Positions 46,551-59,106 of a stretch of 64,000 bases of DNA are shown here, one piece after another (positions within the stretch are counted from its first letter, which is position 1; each line of letters starts with the position of its first letter). The translations under genes and the position numbers were made by a program. The DNA comes from Earliella scabrosa (Eukaryota; Basidiomycota; Agaricomycetes; Polyporales; Polyporaceae), in contig JABYQQ010000003.1 of NCBI GenBank assembly GCA_022605405.1, positions 2,728,001 to 2,792,000 on the forward strand, given 5' to 3'. Below the pieces are notes generated by a model, which saw only the letters and a list, made by a program, of their open reading frames with translations, ran no database searches and was not told the DNA's origin.

Positions 46551-48405
46551 TTGATAGAGCTCGCAGATAGCGGCGTTCACGAAGACCGAGGAGAGGACGC
46601 CGCGGGTGGCGACGATCGCAGAGTATGGTAGGCTTTCGCATGCCCGGCGCACGCTTGTGGGCTTCCACGCCCGTCAGGATGGGAGGACGGGAAGGAGGAG
46701 GCCAGGCACGCGCCCCAGACGTGCCAGAACACGCGTCGATGCCGACGTCCTGCGACGGTGCGCGGGAGTAGTCGTAGCCGATGGGGACTCATGCCGCGGC
46801 CGTTATGGCCTTTCGCTCTCCCGGAACGCAATGTGGAGAAAGCGGCGCGAGGTGTGCACCGAGCACGCGGTCCATCCGGTAATTGCTCGCCGACGAACCC
46901 TAAGAATATTCGGGGTGGAGGTGCGGTTCGATGCGATGGAAGCGCGCCCCTGGGCCTCGTACGTGGTCCATGCTCCTTGACGCCTAGGAGAACCACAGCG
47001 GGGTGGGTGTTGTTTGCTCTTCTTGTGCCGCAGCTAAGGGAGCAGGACCATGACCGGGTGGCCCACACCACGCGCGTTGCGGAGAGGTAGCCCGGTTTCA
47101 CTGCCATCCAACGTTGAGCGGTGAGGTGGCTGGGCTGGGTGCGCCAAACACTGTGCCCGGACTGGATGTCGGATTCCATCAGCGGGGACGTGACCGCATC
47201 GATAATGTTTTTACCGTCTAGAAAAAGTCAACTGACGTACCGCATCGAACCTGAGTGTCTGTTTACCGTAACAGGCAGGAATAGAGGAATGGAACAGAGT
47301 TGCGTCCCCGTGCCACTATGATGGTGGGAGTTTGATGGCCAGCCAAATCTCTCCTTCGCGCGCAGGAAGCTAATGCGGCTCCTGGGGGCGAACTCTCCCA
47401 TGGAGGTCCGCAGAAGCAGGAACCGCAACCGCTCGCGCACGGGTTGGGCGCGGCGTCAACCATTCACGCGGCGGGTGAGAGCGGAAGGCTCGATCCCTGG
47501 GCTTCCCACAAGGACAGGACAAGAGCATAAGAGAGTGAGAGGGTTGGAGACGAGAGAGCGGTAGCGCACCGTGCCCGGCCGCACTGCGCGGCGAAACCTT
47601 GCACACCTGAGTGGGTGCCCGCGCACCACCATCCCACGACGCGTGCTCCGACGCGCGAGCCCACCCGCGCGCGGACGTGCGACATTGCGTGCGTGGGCGG
47701 ACGGGGGCTATGAATAGGACAGCGCGAAGATCAGCCTCCGTGTGCAGGCACGTTGCTGGGTACGCTTCCCGCCGCTGCCCGTCGACAGACGAGTCACGGG
47801 CACGAGGACGCGGCGGGAGCCTGAGGCTACCGCACGCAGGCGTCCGGCGGTTTGGCTGCTGCCACCGTCTGCGCTGTGGACGTCGGGACTTTTTCAGCGC
47901 ATTCCTTTCGGATTCGATCATCGGAGACGTATGCTAGGGTGACATACCGCGCCGGGCCAGATAACGCAGGAAAGGGTCCGCGAGTTCCTGCCCCTGCCAC
48001 CCTGTCGAACCACCAGGATGTCGTCACGGGTCGGTCGTCGAGGCTCGACCGTTCTCGTCAGCGGCGAGCGGCGTTTCCACAGCCGCGTTCCGGACGAGCA
48101 TGGTGCTCGGGGAAACCGTCAGCGCCTTCGGCCATATTTCGCGAGGTTATCGACGAGGTTCCATGCCTGACAATGTCGTCGCCTGCAGAGAGAAAAGTTC
48201 AACATGAACAACGCTGGCCGGCACAGCGTCAAACTACCCTGTTTCTAGGGTTTGTCACGTGTGACTGCGCCAACAATCGATCATCCCGACAATTGGGCAG
48301 AAGCGCGCCGTTTACGTTCGCGTCGAGTCACCTTGGTCCTCGAGCAGCTCGCCCCAGTGACCAGCCCACCAGCAGGCCAGAACGAGTCCTTGGAGCTGGA
48401 AGAGC

Positions 48406-49987
48406 ATGAAGGACCGCATCCTTGACGCAAGTATGTGTCACAGAAGCGGTCAGAGCAACGAGGCTCACTAGGCCGCGTCGGCGCGCCCTTCTTTCGTACT
48501 AGACTTTCCCCGCACGCTCGACCAGCGTGTCTATCACCTGGGCCTCCGCGCAGGCGAGGTGGCCAATCGAATCGTACGTCGCTGCTGCATTTCTCTAGAT
48601 CGTCGTCGCTGCGGCGCTCACCCTGAGTTCAGATCACGCTGGGAACCCCCTCAAGGGCGCATGCCATCGCTTCGTATCTGGACCCGTCTCCGCCGCCGTT
48701 CACCCTCACCTCGGAGCGCGGGTTCACGACGATTACTGGCCGATACAGAGGCGTGCCCATCTCGATCGTGAGCATCGGCATGGGCTATCCCAACGCCGAC
48801 TTCTTCGTCCGCGAGGTCAGGGAGTGCCTCAGCGGCGACATGCTCGTGGTGAGGTCAATGCGAATTTCCCTGACCGTGCGCTCTCTCGCTAGTCTGGCGT
48901 CCCAGCTGACATTTTTGAAATATGGACTTCTATCCAAGGCTCGGGTCCTGTGGCGCGCTCATCGATGTTCCGGTTGGAACGGTCGTGGCGCCGAAGGGCA
49001 GCATCGCCGTGACCAGGAACTACGACTTTGACTTCGTGACTGGCAAATCGGACGAGCTCCCATACAGGACGAGCAAGCCGGTGAGTTCCGCGCTTGAGTG
49101 TGCTGCGTACGACTGCGCGAACTCAATCGTCGTGCTACAGGTCAGCGCCGACCCCATGATCCACGATGCAGTAAGTTTCAAGGTTAGCAGTTGCAAGTCA
49201 AGATCAAACCTTGCATTAGGTCGTCGCGGCGCTGAACGCCACTCGCCCCGCTGACATCACGGTACCCGTTGTGGACAACACCTTGAACGCGTCCGCCGAT
49301 AGGTACGGTGGCTTGGAGGGCGTCCAGTGACGTACTATGCTCAAGGGTCCCGCCCAAGTTTCTACTCCTCTCAGGGTCGCCAGACGTCCTTCCCGGACCA
49401 TAATGTGGACCTGATTGCGCGTCTCATGACCGAGCACAAGGACTTAGCGACATTAGAAGTGCGTTCTGACCGTTGTCCGGGGCTCTCCGACTGCAGCTTC
49501 TCACACGAACCTTCCGTCCAGATGGAGACCTTTCACATTCTCCACCTCGCGTCTTGCTGGGACATCGAAGCGCAAGACGACGCCGCAGAGGCCCCGCCTG
49601 TCTCGCACCCACCCACGGCTCCGTCCATCTCTCCGACGCACCCTCCGTCCGCGCAGACCAAGGTCCCCGATGTCGCCGCATCCACCGTCGGGAGCGAGCG
49701 ACTTCGACCCCCGCCTCGCATCCGGGCCGCGTCGGCTCAGATGGTCTTTGCATCTCGTACCTCGCAGGACTTCATAACGCCGCAGCAGGTCGCGACTATC
49801 GAGGCTTGGACTGGGCGCGCGGTGCTGGAGGCCCTTGCCGGACTCGTGATCGAGCCTGACGTAAGTCTTTTCGTTTCACATTGACGGGCGCCGTGATCGC
49901 TGGCTGACTTTGTGCGTGCGTGCGTTCCTACCTACGCGTCTTCAGCGGCTGCACGATGAACAGGGCAGCGTGTGGGAGATCAAGTAG
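48406..49987 (+). CDS. Uridine phosphorylase (nucleoside phosphorylase family), 350 aa, nine exons
   Basis: Exons 48406-48430, 48503-48573, 48633-48853, 48939-49080, 49141-49170, 49220-49302, 49359-49458, 49522-49860 and 49946-49987 sum to 351 codons. The start is MKDRILDANFPRTLDQRVYH, followed by ITLGTPSRAHAIASYLD, ISIVSIGMGYPNADFFVRE, RLGSCGALIDVPVGTVVAP and the substrate/dimer region ATLEMETFHILHLAS. The family cleaves uridine with phosphate to uracil and ribose-1-phosphate in pyrimidine salvage in the cytosol. After the METFHILHLAS strand there is a Pro/Ser/Ala-rich insert of about 50 residues before AASAQMVFASRTS, longer than I expect. It could be a retained in-frame intron or a true loop. 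Exons 1 (25 nt) and 5 (30 nt) are very short. Confidence 0.9.
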
Positions 49988-52900
49988 CACTGGCAGTCCG
50001 CAACAACTGTGAGTCGGGGGAACCTCTTGCCTATTCCAGCGAACCAGACGCTCATACCGATGCTCAGCAGAGAACTCCACTTGGGAGAACGCGATCGGGG
50101 AGAATGAATACATTACAGGTCTTCTTATTGCATCGGCAACCCAGGCGTGCGGTGCCTCAATATTGTATGTCTGTCTGTAGACGTCTCCTCGACTGTAGCC
50201 CACCTTCGCGGCAAGAATAGATTGATCCTCCTGAAAGCCGAGGAGCTCTAATCGACCATGTACCACTAACCCTAGCCAAGGCCCATGACAGTGGTGATGA
50301 GACAGGGCCTTAGTCATGCCTCGTGCAAGAGCCGCCGAGTTGTGCGTAAATGCTCGCTCGCGGCCTCGACAGACGACGCCGGTGTGCGTTTAGGAAAATC
50401 TTCCCAGGCGCACTGACCCTGCCTCGGCGGCCTGCAATGTCAATTCTATAGAGCGTGGTACGACATGCCGCTCCTCCAGCGTCGTCTACGGAGATGGCGA
50501 GCGCTGTGTACAGGAGGTCGGTTTCGTCCGTTAGCTCCATTTGTATCGCGCCGGTCGCTGGGCGGGCGGCGACGGCTTTCTGGGCGCGGGCGCGAGGTTC
50601 GGTGCGAGATAAGTTATCGAACGCTGGTCGAACGGCACTGCTGGGTTGCGCATGAATAATGTCAATGAATGTGTCTTCCCCCGCGGGAAGAGGTTCAACA
50701 GGTCAATATGACTGATCGACGGGAACACTGTCGAGGGCTGCCTGTTCAGGTAAAAACGCTGTGCAGGATGAGTGCACGGGACGGAGGAGAGTTCAAATTC
50801 CACGCGTGGCATAGAGCCTCAAGTCCACTATATCAGTGCGTGCGGGACCGCAAGCTGTGCCACAATTGAGTGGGACAAATCGCCGGTAGGGGCGAGATAG
50901 GATCGCGGATGTGTATGACTTGTGGGTGATTGTAGGGGAACGCGGCGATCGGATGACATACAAATCCCATGTGGTCCTATGAAGATCCACAATTACATCG
51001 GATTGTTTGTCCCCAGTTTATCCACAGACACCACCCGACCGAAGGGAACCTCTTTCAGCGAAGGCCTACCAAAGACCGGGACTAGGAACGCACCAATGAG
51101 GACAGATCCGTTCCCTCGACTTCGGGGCCCGCGAACGCCGCTGGGTCAAACGGAAGGACAACCCGGACCTCGAACGCAGTCCACTGGGTCTGGTGGGAGC
51201 CCAGGGGCAAAATGGGGGAAGAGCCTGCCCGAGAACGGGCCCTCACGGACCTCAAGGCTGGGGTTTTCGGCACGAGCCTGCGATTCGGACGCGTCTGATT
51301 CGTCAATCAGACCCTCGGGCAGTGGAGACTCTGGAGCACGGACCTTTTGCCGCAACAGATTGGACGCGAGATAGACGCTACCCTGCCAGGATTGTCTGTC
51401 TGCGCACAGGCACGCTGTCTCTTGGGAATGCGCTATGTTTGCTGCCTGATAACCGGCCCTGTGCTGCGAGATGGGGTGGCGGCCACGTCGGGCCAGGGCT
51501 TGCGCGCATGAGAACGCGCTCGCGGAGCGGAAGCGGATGGCCGCAGTTTTTGGCGTCGTCGAGACGGGGCACCCCGGACGATCTTCTCTGTGGCATAATT
51601 ATCCGCAGTGCGCACGGCTTTTAGGGTTGTAGACACGCACCAATGCAGTGTATGCCCAGTCTAGACACCGACAGACATTCAAGGTGGGACCTACGGATGG
51701 TCGCCGAGGGATCTTCGCACAAATGACAAGATGGAATCTGCGTGTACCTCGAGGACGTTCCAGCACATCTGGGCGCCTGCATTCACTGGAGTCTCCACTC
51801 CCCCGTTCTCATGAGAGAGCGCAGCGGAGATACACCGTAAATTTAGAGTAGAACCCCGGTCTTGTACACACCGTGGACCTCGCTACTTCGGCACCGCGAT
51901 CGCGACCTTTCTGACGTTGACCGGAGACTGTCCGGAGCTGTGGGAGTCCCTGTGGGCGAGCATGCGGGCTCACATCAGGCTAGCGAGCATAGAGACCCAG
52001 CAAGAGACGCGCCATTTGAGTTTTCTCCTACCTGCGCCACCGATAGACGTCGGCCGGAGAGCACGGCTGTGCCGCACTGCGCAGCGCCGGGCATCTATCC
52101 TATCTGGACGTAGATGCAAGGTTTTCGAGGTTGTACGCCATCGATGCAATCATCGACGTCTGTCGCACGTTCCGCAACATGCGGTTGGGGAGTGCGGATG
52201 CACAGGTACCACGATAGGGTCGCAATGGCTCCAGTATCGCCGCTGCCTAGATCTCTCCATTTAGCCAATTAGGCTTTCAGAGTAGTCACGTGATATCAAT
52301 TCTTACAACGCACCTTGTTCTTGCGAATGGAGGCCGAATGGGAGGCAGTTAGCCGGACAGGACGTGGACTTGGTCGAAGCCAACTCTATCGCGCACGGAG
52401 AAAGGGTGGATAATCCTCTGAGAAATCACTCTCACGTCCTCCCACCCACCCTTACGCACATTCATTCGCCACAACGTCTTGCTATCGCAGAAAATCCGAT
52501 AATCAACATGAGGTTCCATCGCTAGGCGAGAGCAAGGATGGTGCACGAATATACCAGCTTTTCCGCGCTGATATAAAGCTCAGAGGTTAGCGGCATGACT
52601 GAAGCGCGACACAGGACTTGCGCGCTCGCACCTCGATTCCGAAACCCCAAAGGCCTACTATTGTTCATACTCCGGTGGTGTGGCCACCATCAAGGTTGAT
52701 ACTGACAATGCATACACAGGTGTGTTGTCGTTGCACGTCCTGCTGATGGGAAGAGGGTGGAGATCGCGAGAAATATGCTAGATGGGTTTCGACGCATCAG
52801 GATGGCATCACATCAGGCAAACGAGCACTTTATGATCGTGAACGGCAGATGCCGTCACGGTATGGCCGGTTATGGTCAGCATTTGTCGGGCTGTCAAAAA

Positions 52901-54958
52901 AAGATGATAACTCATCAGCTCGGACAAATCATGGTCAGAACCAGTCAGAGATGTCTATGTATGACATAGAATGATAGAACTCGGTCAGAACTGACTTGCC
53001 AATACAGTAAGTAATCCAACACGACATATATTGCCAATGTGATTTTGCCGGGTATGGGGCCCGGCACCGTCGTATCTGATATACCAAACTTGAAAGACTT
53101 GGACTGATGCGGGCTCGTCAGGTATGCATCACAAGTAAGTATTACTATTACTATGACATTGCACTTTGGCAATCAGACGTCGGACTTATTCCAATCATGA
53201 GGACTTCCTCGCCAGTGGGTCCGAGACTTTGGACTTGGACGCAGCTGAATGAAGTCCCAAGCGCCGGTGCCGCCAAACTTGGTCCGACATCGACTCCACG
53301 ACGGCGACACGCCGTGACGATCGTTAGTGCAATTAATGGCCGCGTGTGGCCTCTCAATTCGTACTGTCGCCGGACCTGGTTATAGCCAGACCGAGCCCCA
53401 CAATAATGGCCATGGTAGACTAACGATGGCCGTTTCCTGCCATAAGCCCCCCCGGTTTCCTGATGCAGGTACGTCAGGCTTCACCGTGTTTGGTAGGGCG
53501 CCCATTACCAGGTTTGTCGAATCGCGCTACAGTCGTTCTTGCCAGGATCACCCAAGATCGGGAGACATAAACTCTGGTGATCGAAGTGAGGCGAGGTGAG
53601 GTGAGGTGAGGCGAGTGCAACCAAAGCGACTGATGCACACGCACCCAAGTATCATAGTTTTGATGACTCATAGTGGCCGGTTGCGCAGAGGATAGGACGA
53701 GCGCACTGCCAAGCAGTGGCAAGTGCGTTGACGCCGACTGCGCCCCCGCAGAGATCACCAATATCAGGCTTGCTGGTTAGTGTCAGAGGAGCCTTGAATA
53801 TCGCAGACAGGAAGCTAGATTGTGCGGCGCGCGTGGTGCTGCCTACTGAGCCTGTGAAATTCATAGCGGGAGAAGCCCAGCGATCACAAGACAGCGAAAG
53901 AACATGAAGTATCACCCCCGTGATTGACAGAGGAGCGTGCTTCCAGTTCGGAGCTGGAGAGGTTGAGGTACGCAGTTCCATCTCGGGTTGAAATTGTCAG
54001 TAGAAGTTCCTCGTCAGGAGCATGCGTAGGAAACACGCAGCCGAGGACTCACAGCATGGTGGCAAAGCTGGAATCTGGGACCGACTCGGGGCATAAATCA
54101 GATTGAGATGCCGCCTGGACTGAGTGCGTCTAGTACGAGCCTGGATTCCGCTGGAATCCTTGTACCCGGGCGCGGTCGAGGATAGCTTGGTCTTTACTAA
54201 GTCTAGTACCTAGTCAATCCCGCAGTCGACCTCGCGTGGTGGCGGTGACCGCAATTACGGCGATCTCGTCGAGCCTGCGTCTTTGGCGAAATGAAACACT
54301 CAATAACTACTAGGCAAATGATGCAGCCTGTCGTAGGTGTACTCTTGCAAACGCGATGGTGACAGCGGAACAGTACGCGGGAATCTGCAACGGGAAAGCG
54401 TCAGCACAAGTCAGTCGATCCCGAGTGCCCAAGGACTCACCGGTCACCACTGGTAGACTATGTTGTCGCCTTCAACTTGCAGAATGGAAGAGCTGACATC
54501 TGATGATAGCACAGGTAATGACCTGACGATAAGCCCGAATAGCCCGATGGGCGGTAGAATGAGGATGTCGACGTGCTGTTGCGCGATGATGTCTTTGCGC
54601 GACTGGAACCACTCGGGATGTGGTTTGATACAGGTGTTCCCAGCGCCTCCCAATGTCATTCTGGAACGGTCCTTTGATCACTAGTTCAGTATGTATGACG
54701 CTGTGTACGCGAGCACCCCCAGCGTGGGACGAGGTCAAAGGTCGGATGACCTCCATCGCTCTTTCCCGGACTCCACTCAATACGCACTCAGACACTCCTG
54801 TATTCAGTTCGTAATCAGTCCAGAGTAAGGTTTGCATGTCCGTTGTGTGGACCCCTTGTATGAGTGGGATCCCGGTCTCGGGTCACAATGGTTGGGTGAC
54901 GCACAGGAGAGGTCCGAGGGTGAATCTATGTAGGTATACTGACGCATTACATGGCCGG
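49988..54958. other. 5-kb stretch without a recognised gene
   Basis: Frames with some protein-like character but no recognisable family occur near 50310-50640 (minus, MELTDETDLLYTALAIS), 51880-52070 (plus, LWESLWASMRAHIRLASI) and 54444-54659 (minus, QHVDILILPPIGLFGLIV). None could be extended with convincing splice sites. No RNA gene or mobile element was seen. Confidence 0.3.
53586..53615. repeat. Pentanucleotide tandem repeat (GTGAG/GCGAG)x6
   Basis: GTGAG, GCGAG, GTGAG, GTGAG, GTGAG, GCGAG in tandem. Confidence 0.85.
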
Positions 54959-55941
54959 TCATGACACAGGCACGGGGTGGAAGTCGGACGACTCGGGATC
55001 TAGGAGTGCCTCGTACAAATACACGACGCCAAACAGAAGGAATAGTGCGCTGGCGGCAAGTGTGACTGCAATGGCGGACAGTATAAGAATCACGTCGCAT
55101 TCTGAACGAGAAGGCACGTACCATGCTTCACGGAGATCTTGGTGGACACAAACCGTCCACCCATCACAGCGAGCGCGGTACAACATGAATGGCCGACTAC
55201 GGTACCTAATGCAACCACGTAGACGTTCTGAAACGGAATTGGATGAGTGAGTATAAGTAGCGCGCGGGACATGACACTCACGTCTGCTGCCGCGAGCGCG
55301 ATAGTCGAAATCTGACTTCGGTCGCCCCACTCGCCGAGGAAAGTGAGGACAAACGATTGGACGAAGACGGGGCCAAGGAGATAGCTGAAGAAGTTGCGTG
55401 CGGACTCGGCGTACGTCTTGAGACTCTTCTGCGTCGAGGAGCGCGGGGATGCGGACCGCCCGTTCGACCGCCTACGAACATGACCATTCACGCGCCCCGC
55501 TTCCACTGCCTCGAGCGGCACGACCTCCTCCCCATGCGAGCCACCGTACCCCGTCCCGTCGTGCTCGGCCTCGTCACCCTCAATGTCCTCCTCCGCCTCC
55601 TTCATCTCCTCCTGGATCTTCTCGTTGCCTGCCTTCATCTCGCGTCCCTCCTGGAGCATCTTGACTCCGAACACGAGGAAGAGGACCGCGGCGCACACTT
55701 GTGTCCACTTGCGCGGGATGAGGGTGGGGAGGATGTGCCCGAGCTCGGCGGAAAGAACCGACATGACCACAAGGGAGGAGAACGCGCCCGCGAAGACGAC
55801 GAGTCGGGGGTGTCGCATGGCGAGGATAGCAGCAATGAGGAATGTCTTGTCCCCAATCTCCGAGACGATGATCATAGCGAACGACCGCCATAGGGCGTGG
55901 AATGCACCCTCGTCAGCTGCGGGTGAAACATCTTGGGCCAT
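54959..55941 (-). CDS. GDT1: GDT1 / UPF0016 (TMEM165-like) cation transporter, 290 aa
   Basis: Exons 55941-55282, 55227-55122 and 55065-54959 sum to 291 codons. The two family signatures are present: EIGDKTFLIAAILAM (from about residue 28) and GEWGDRSQISTIALA (near residue 203), each in a block of three membrane helices, as in yeast Gdt1. Between them is a charged, Ser-rich cytoplasmic loop with KAGNEKIQEEMKEAEEDIEG. The last exon gives a final helix (TLAASALFLLFGVVYLYEAL) and a short tail. Known relatives sit in the Golgi and exchange Ca2+/Mn2+ for protons, supporting glycosylation and calcium balance. There is no long N-terminal signal sequence, unlike some homologues. The acidic E-x-G-D pairs thought to bind cations are intact. 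Confidence 0.95.
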
Positions 55942-56876
55942 TCAAATCTGCAGGCAATTCGTGTCATGCTCTAGCCTCTACGCGTCGAGAGGGCATGACA
56001 TACCGAGGCTCTCCGTTCAACTAGATCAATGCAATTCAAACTTGTCGCAAAAAAGAGAGAACGAGACGAAACTCAGGTAAGGATGAGGACGAGGAGAAGA
56101 ACAAGAGAGTATTTCAGTTCAAAAGTCGGGTTCTCCCAAGACACGTACGGCGCTAAGGCGCGCCAGTCCTGTGCAGAGTGCACGTGATGAGCGTGTCTCC
56201 GCACATCCAGCTAGCGCCGGATTGGGAGCCTATCGCCTTGTAGACGTTTGTCACAAACTCTGTGATCTTCCGATGATAGTCTAAACCGGAGTCGACCACG
56301 TAGACCATTGAGTTGCGCGATAATGTTCCGGTGAGACTCAGCATTCAGATGGAGGATGACATTGCGATGACCATGGGAATTGGTGACTCATACAGTTTCA
56401 CAACTCTCTGACGACCTCCCGCCTTACCGTGCCCCTTCGTGAAAACCGGGACCGGTAGTACACGCCAACCGCCCTCCCGTGTGGCGAAGTTGGGGACAGC
56501 TAACCGTGCCTGTCTGTAGGTCCGGGATCTCATAGGACCGCCGTGCCATCTACCAGAAGTTCAAGCTGACCATGCCAGCCCACACGACTCGGAGCTGCGC
56601 CCCAAGTAAACTCGCCAACCTGCCGGCTCGAGAGCTCAGCACATCCAAGGAGAACGAGCTTTCCTAGTTCGCGGCCGTGCAATCGTCGTGCTGAGGGCGA
56701 TGCGAGGCGCATCCTCCTCCATCAGGAAGACGACACGATAGCCACGTCGCGCCAACCATCCAAATCGCTTCCATTGCACTGGCTATTACGATGAGCATTT
56801 TGTATACTAACGCGGAACACAATCATATGTCTGTTCGAGATTGTTTTGTCCGGCAAGTTGTGCCAAGACGCGTCAC
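55942..56876. other. Intergenic, promoter of GDT1 and 3' flank of 10-Cys gene B
   Basis: Short minus-strand frames exist at 56153-56344 (containing MVYVVDSGLDYHRKITEF) and 56530-56712, but they are in different frames and have no supporting exons. I assign no gene. Confidence 0.4.
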
Positions 56877-57678
56877 TTAGGCTGCTGAGTTCTGAACCCT
56901 GCAGACGTCGTGAGTATATCTTCTCCTTCTGCTAAAGTCCGACAAATGATGTACTTACTGAATAGACCACTTCTGGTCAGTCGCGACGCAGATGCCTCCA
57001 TGAGCATCGCACTCCGACGACAGCCCATCGATCACGCTAGCCTATTCATTGACATCGACCCATTGAGCCGGGAGCGCGCAGCTCGATAGACGAGAGACGT
57101 ACCCATGCGCCGCGACAGTACTCAAGTGTAGTGGAATCTTGGTTCACGAAGGAGGTGAGACACGTCCTGTATTGCATAGTGACCTTGTCGGCCGGCGTCT
57201 AGGATACAAACAGAGGACGGTGAGCAGGTACTACGCGCATCAAGTGAAGATGAAGCTTACCCCAGCGGGAGTCACGTTGAACAAGACGCCAATGTTCTGG
57301 TTGTCGAACCGCAGAGCATCGGCAATAACGTTGCAATCGCCTGCGTCGGGACCTATGTCCTCTGGTGTCAAGCAGGCCGTATCGCCTGTTCGTGGATCGT
57401 CAGTAGCCATATCCCATCGCGGGAGAACAGGAGAACTAACAAGGTGCGGAGCAGACGTTCAAGGTTTGGCGTTTGTCAAGCCCGATGACTTTAACGTGCG
57501 GGGCGTCGTCGCAGTGCGAATATTGAAGCTTGACGTTTTGGTCTCGGCCGACGAAGGTCTCGTAGGTGACGACCTCTCTCGCGCACAACGTTGTCGATGC
57601 GGAGGCGAATGTTCCTGCGGACACACCAGAAGCCGCAAGGAGGGTGGCAAGTAGGGGAAGCAGAGAGAAAATTTGCAT
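56877..57678 (-). CDS. Small secreted 10-cysteine protein, copy B, 187 aa
   Basis: Exons 57678-57441, 57385-57261, 57198-57103, 57041-56959 and 56898-56877 sum to 188 codons. The signal peptide MQIFSLLPLLATLLAASGVSA is nearly that of copy A (20302-21151). QYSHCDDAP, the dibasic site GLDKRQ and all ten cysteines are shared with A; exons 2, 3 and 5 have the same lengths as in A, and all phases match. Main differences are a shorter linker before KR and a shorter exon 4. The two copies are about 36 kb apart on opposite strands, so this is a dispersed duplication, not a tandem one. The mature protein should be extracellular and disulfide-rich. The family is unknown to me. A TATAAGT box is 64 bases upstream. 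Confidence 0.85.
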
Positions 57679-57741
57679 GGTATGCCTAGAGCTGATGAAG
57701 TGAAGAGATGGGGTGCAACGCCGCGGTACGTTGTCCATGCA

Positions 57742-57747
57742 CTTATA
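57742..57747 (-). promoter_or_regulatory. TATA box of secreted 10-Cys gene B
   Basis: TATAAG on the minus strand, 64 bases from the ATG at 57678; same core as the box of copy A. Confidence 0.6.
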
Positions 57748-59106
57748 CCCTTCTGGCCGCGATGTATCATGCTGTGCGGCCGCCATCCGGAGTACGCTGT
57801 TGCAACTTGCGACGCAGATTGTTGCGCCTCGACTGAACAAGGTTGTCATCGGCGAATTCGCGTCCTCTCCGTCTGAGAGCGGTAGGGGCGCGCTAAGTCG
57901 AGATCACTTCGACAATGCGGTATTACCGTCGGAAGATGATGCTCGTGGGTAGTGAGGGATCAACCATTCTCAGCGGGCGCCGTAGACCACCGACCTCCGG
58001 CTTGACGTTTGCCTTCCAGGTCACCCACGGGCTATCGTCTGAAGACCAAGTGACGTCTGAAGGCGATGCAGCGTATGGACGAGACGTACCGATGTCATTC
58101 TGGGTCATCCGTGTTCGCATATGTATGTGATGCGGAATGATTGACAGAGCCGGAACTCTGAGTGTATGGGAATCCGGATATCAGATAGCCTAGCCACACC
58201 TCCGAGGCTCAGCCTAGGTAGAGCGTTTTCTGGCTTGGATGCTCCGCTTGAGAAGCCAGCACGGATAGACGTAGCGTCCGATATCGATACTAATGCCTGG
58301 ACAGGAACCTGGGTCGAATGCAGAATGGTGAGAGTTACAGTCTGGTCACAGGGGGTGGTCCAGTGCTGAGCCTGATTGACCTCGGCGCCGATTTGGACCG
58401 CTCAATACTTGGCCACACGCCACTTCAGCCAGCTAGATGACACGCGGGTATGGAGCGGCCGGTACAAGAGGAACCCATGACCCGAAGGGCAGCGAGGAGG
58501 ACTGGACAAGGACGCTGGAGGTTCAGAACACAGTAGCCGCTATCACGTACGTACGAGAAAGCGAGGGTACTGGATGATGTGTGCTCGCCAACGGACTTCA
58601 AGTCTTCCAGCGTCGACAATGGACATCTGCAGACCACAAACCACAAGCGGTCCTTGTTGACCAACGGCAATGGAGGCGCAAATGAAGTCCACGTTGGGCG
58701 TTAGGAGAAACAATAGCCAATATGTGGCGCTCAGGAGCGGTGGGAACCCTTTTCGAGCTCAGACATTTCCCGACAGCGCTGGTCTTTGTCTGGCTTTGGA
58801 AAATACTGATTATACCTGTGCTGTCGGAGACTGAACAATCCTCGAGGTTCCCGACCGCTTTTAATTTATTGTCTCGTGGACAATTGTTGGAGGTCGCGTT
58901 TTGACTCTTTGCGTACACCTTGTCTGGGGTGTATAAAGGCTCGACTGCGTCCAGGAAGTGCTCTTGTGTTTTCCACTCACTTTCCGGACAGTCCTCACGA
59001 GCCTCTTGACGAGAGTTCACCGACTCCGCCCACGGTCCTTCATTCAACTTCTCCCAGTCTTGCTACAGCTTCACTCTCACGACTAGGCTCCGATTTCACG
59101 CCGAAC
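57748..59106. other. Shared upstream region of 10-Cys gene B and AA9 gene
   Basis: The two secreted-protein genes diverge from here. Apart from the two TATA boxes I see no coding exon. The 449-base minus frame at 58598-59047 is antisense to the AA9 leader and unsupported. Confidence 0.45.
58932..58937 (+). promoter_or_regulatory. TATA box of AA9 gene
   Basis: TATAAA in a GGGTGTATAAAGGC context, about 170 bases upstream of the ATG at 59107. This implies a leader of roughly 130-140 bases. Confidence 0.65.

Larger units (their letters stand above)
42962..48405. other. 5.4-kb GC-rich stretch upstream of the HMG-box gene, no recognised gene
   Basis: Long overlapping frames occur on both strands (for example 44298-45170 minus and 45361-46302 plus), but they are Arg/Ala/Pro/Gly-rich, mirror one another across frames and show no domain or splice pattern, as expected from GC-rich noncoding DNA. 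One frame near 45295-45552 minus (MTYTTSVDLVETHGAVASL) looks slightly protein-like but could not be extended. The stretch probably holds an extended promoter or leader of the HMG-box gene on one side and the uridine phosphorylase promoter on the other. Confidence 0.35.

Noticed and set aside
56153..56344. Subtilisin-like motif (MVYVVDSGLDYH) on the minus strand
   Set aside because: Resembles the Asp-region of subtilases by a few residues only; the His and Ser regions are missing and adjacent frames do not continue it.
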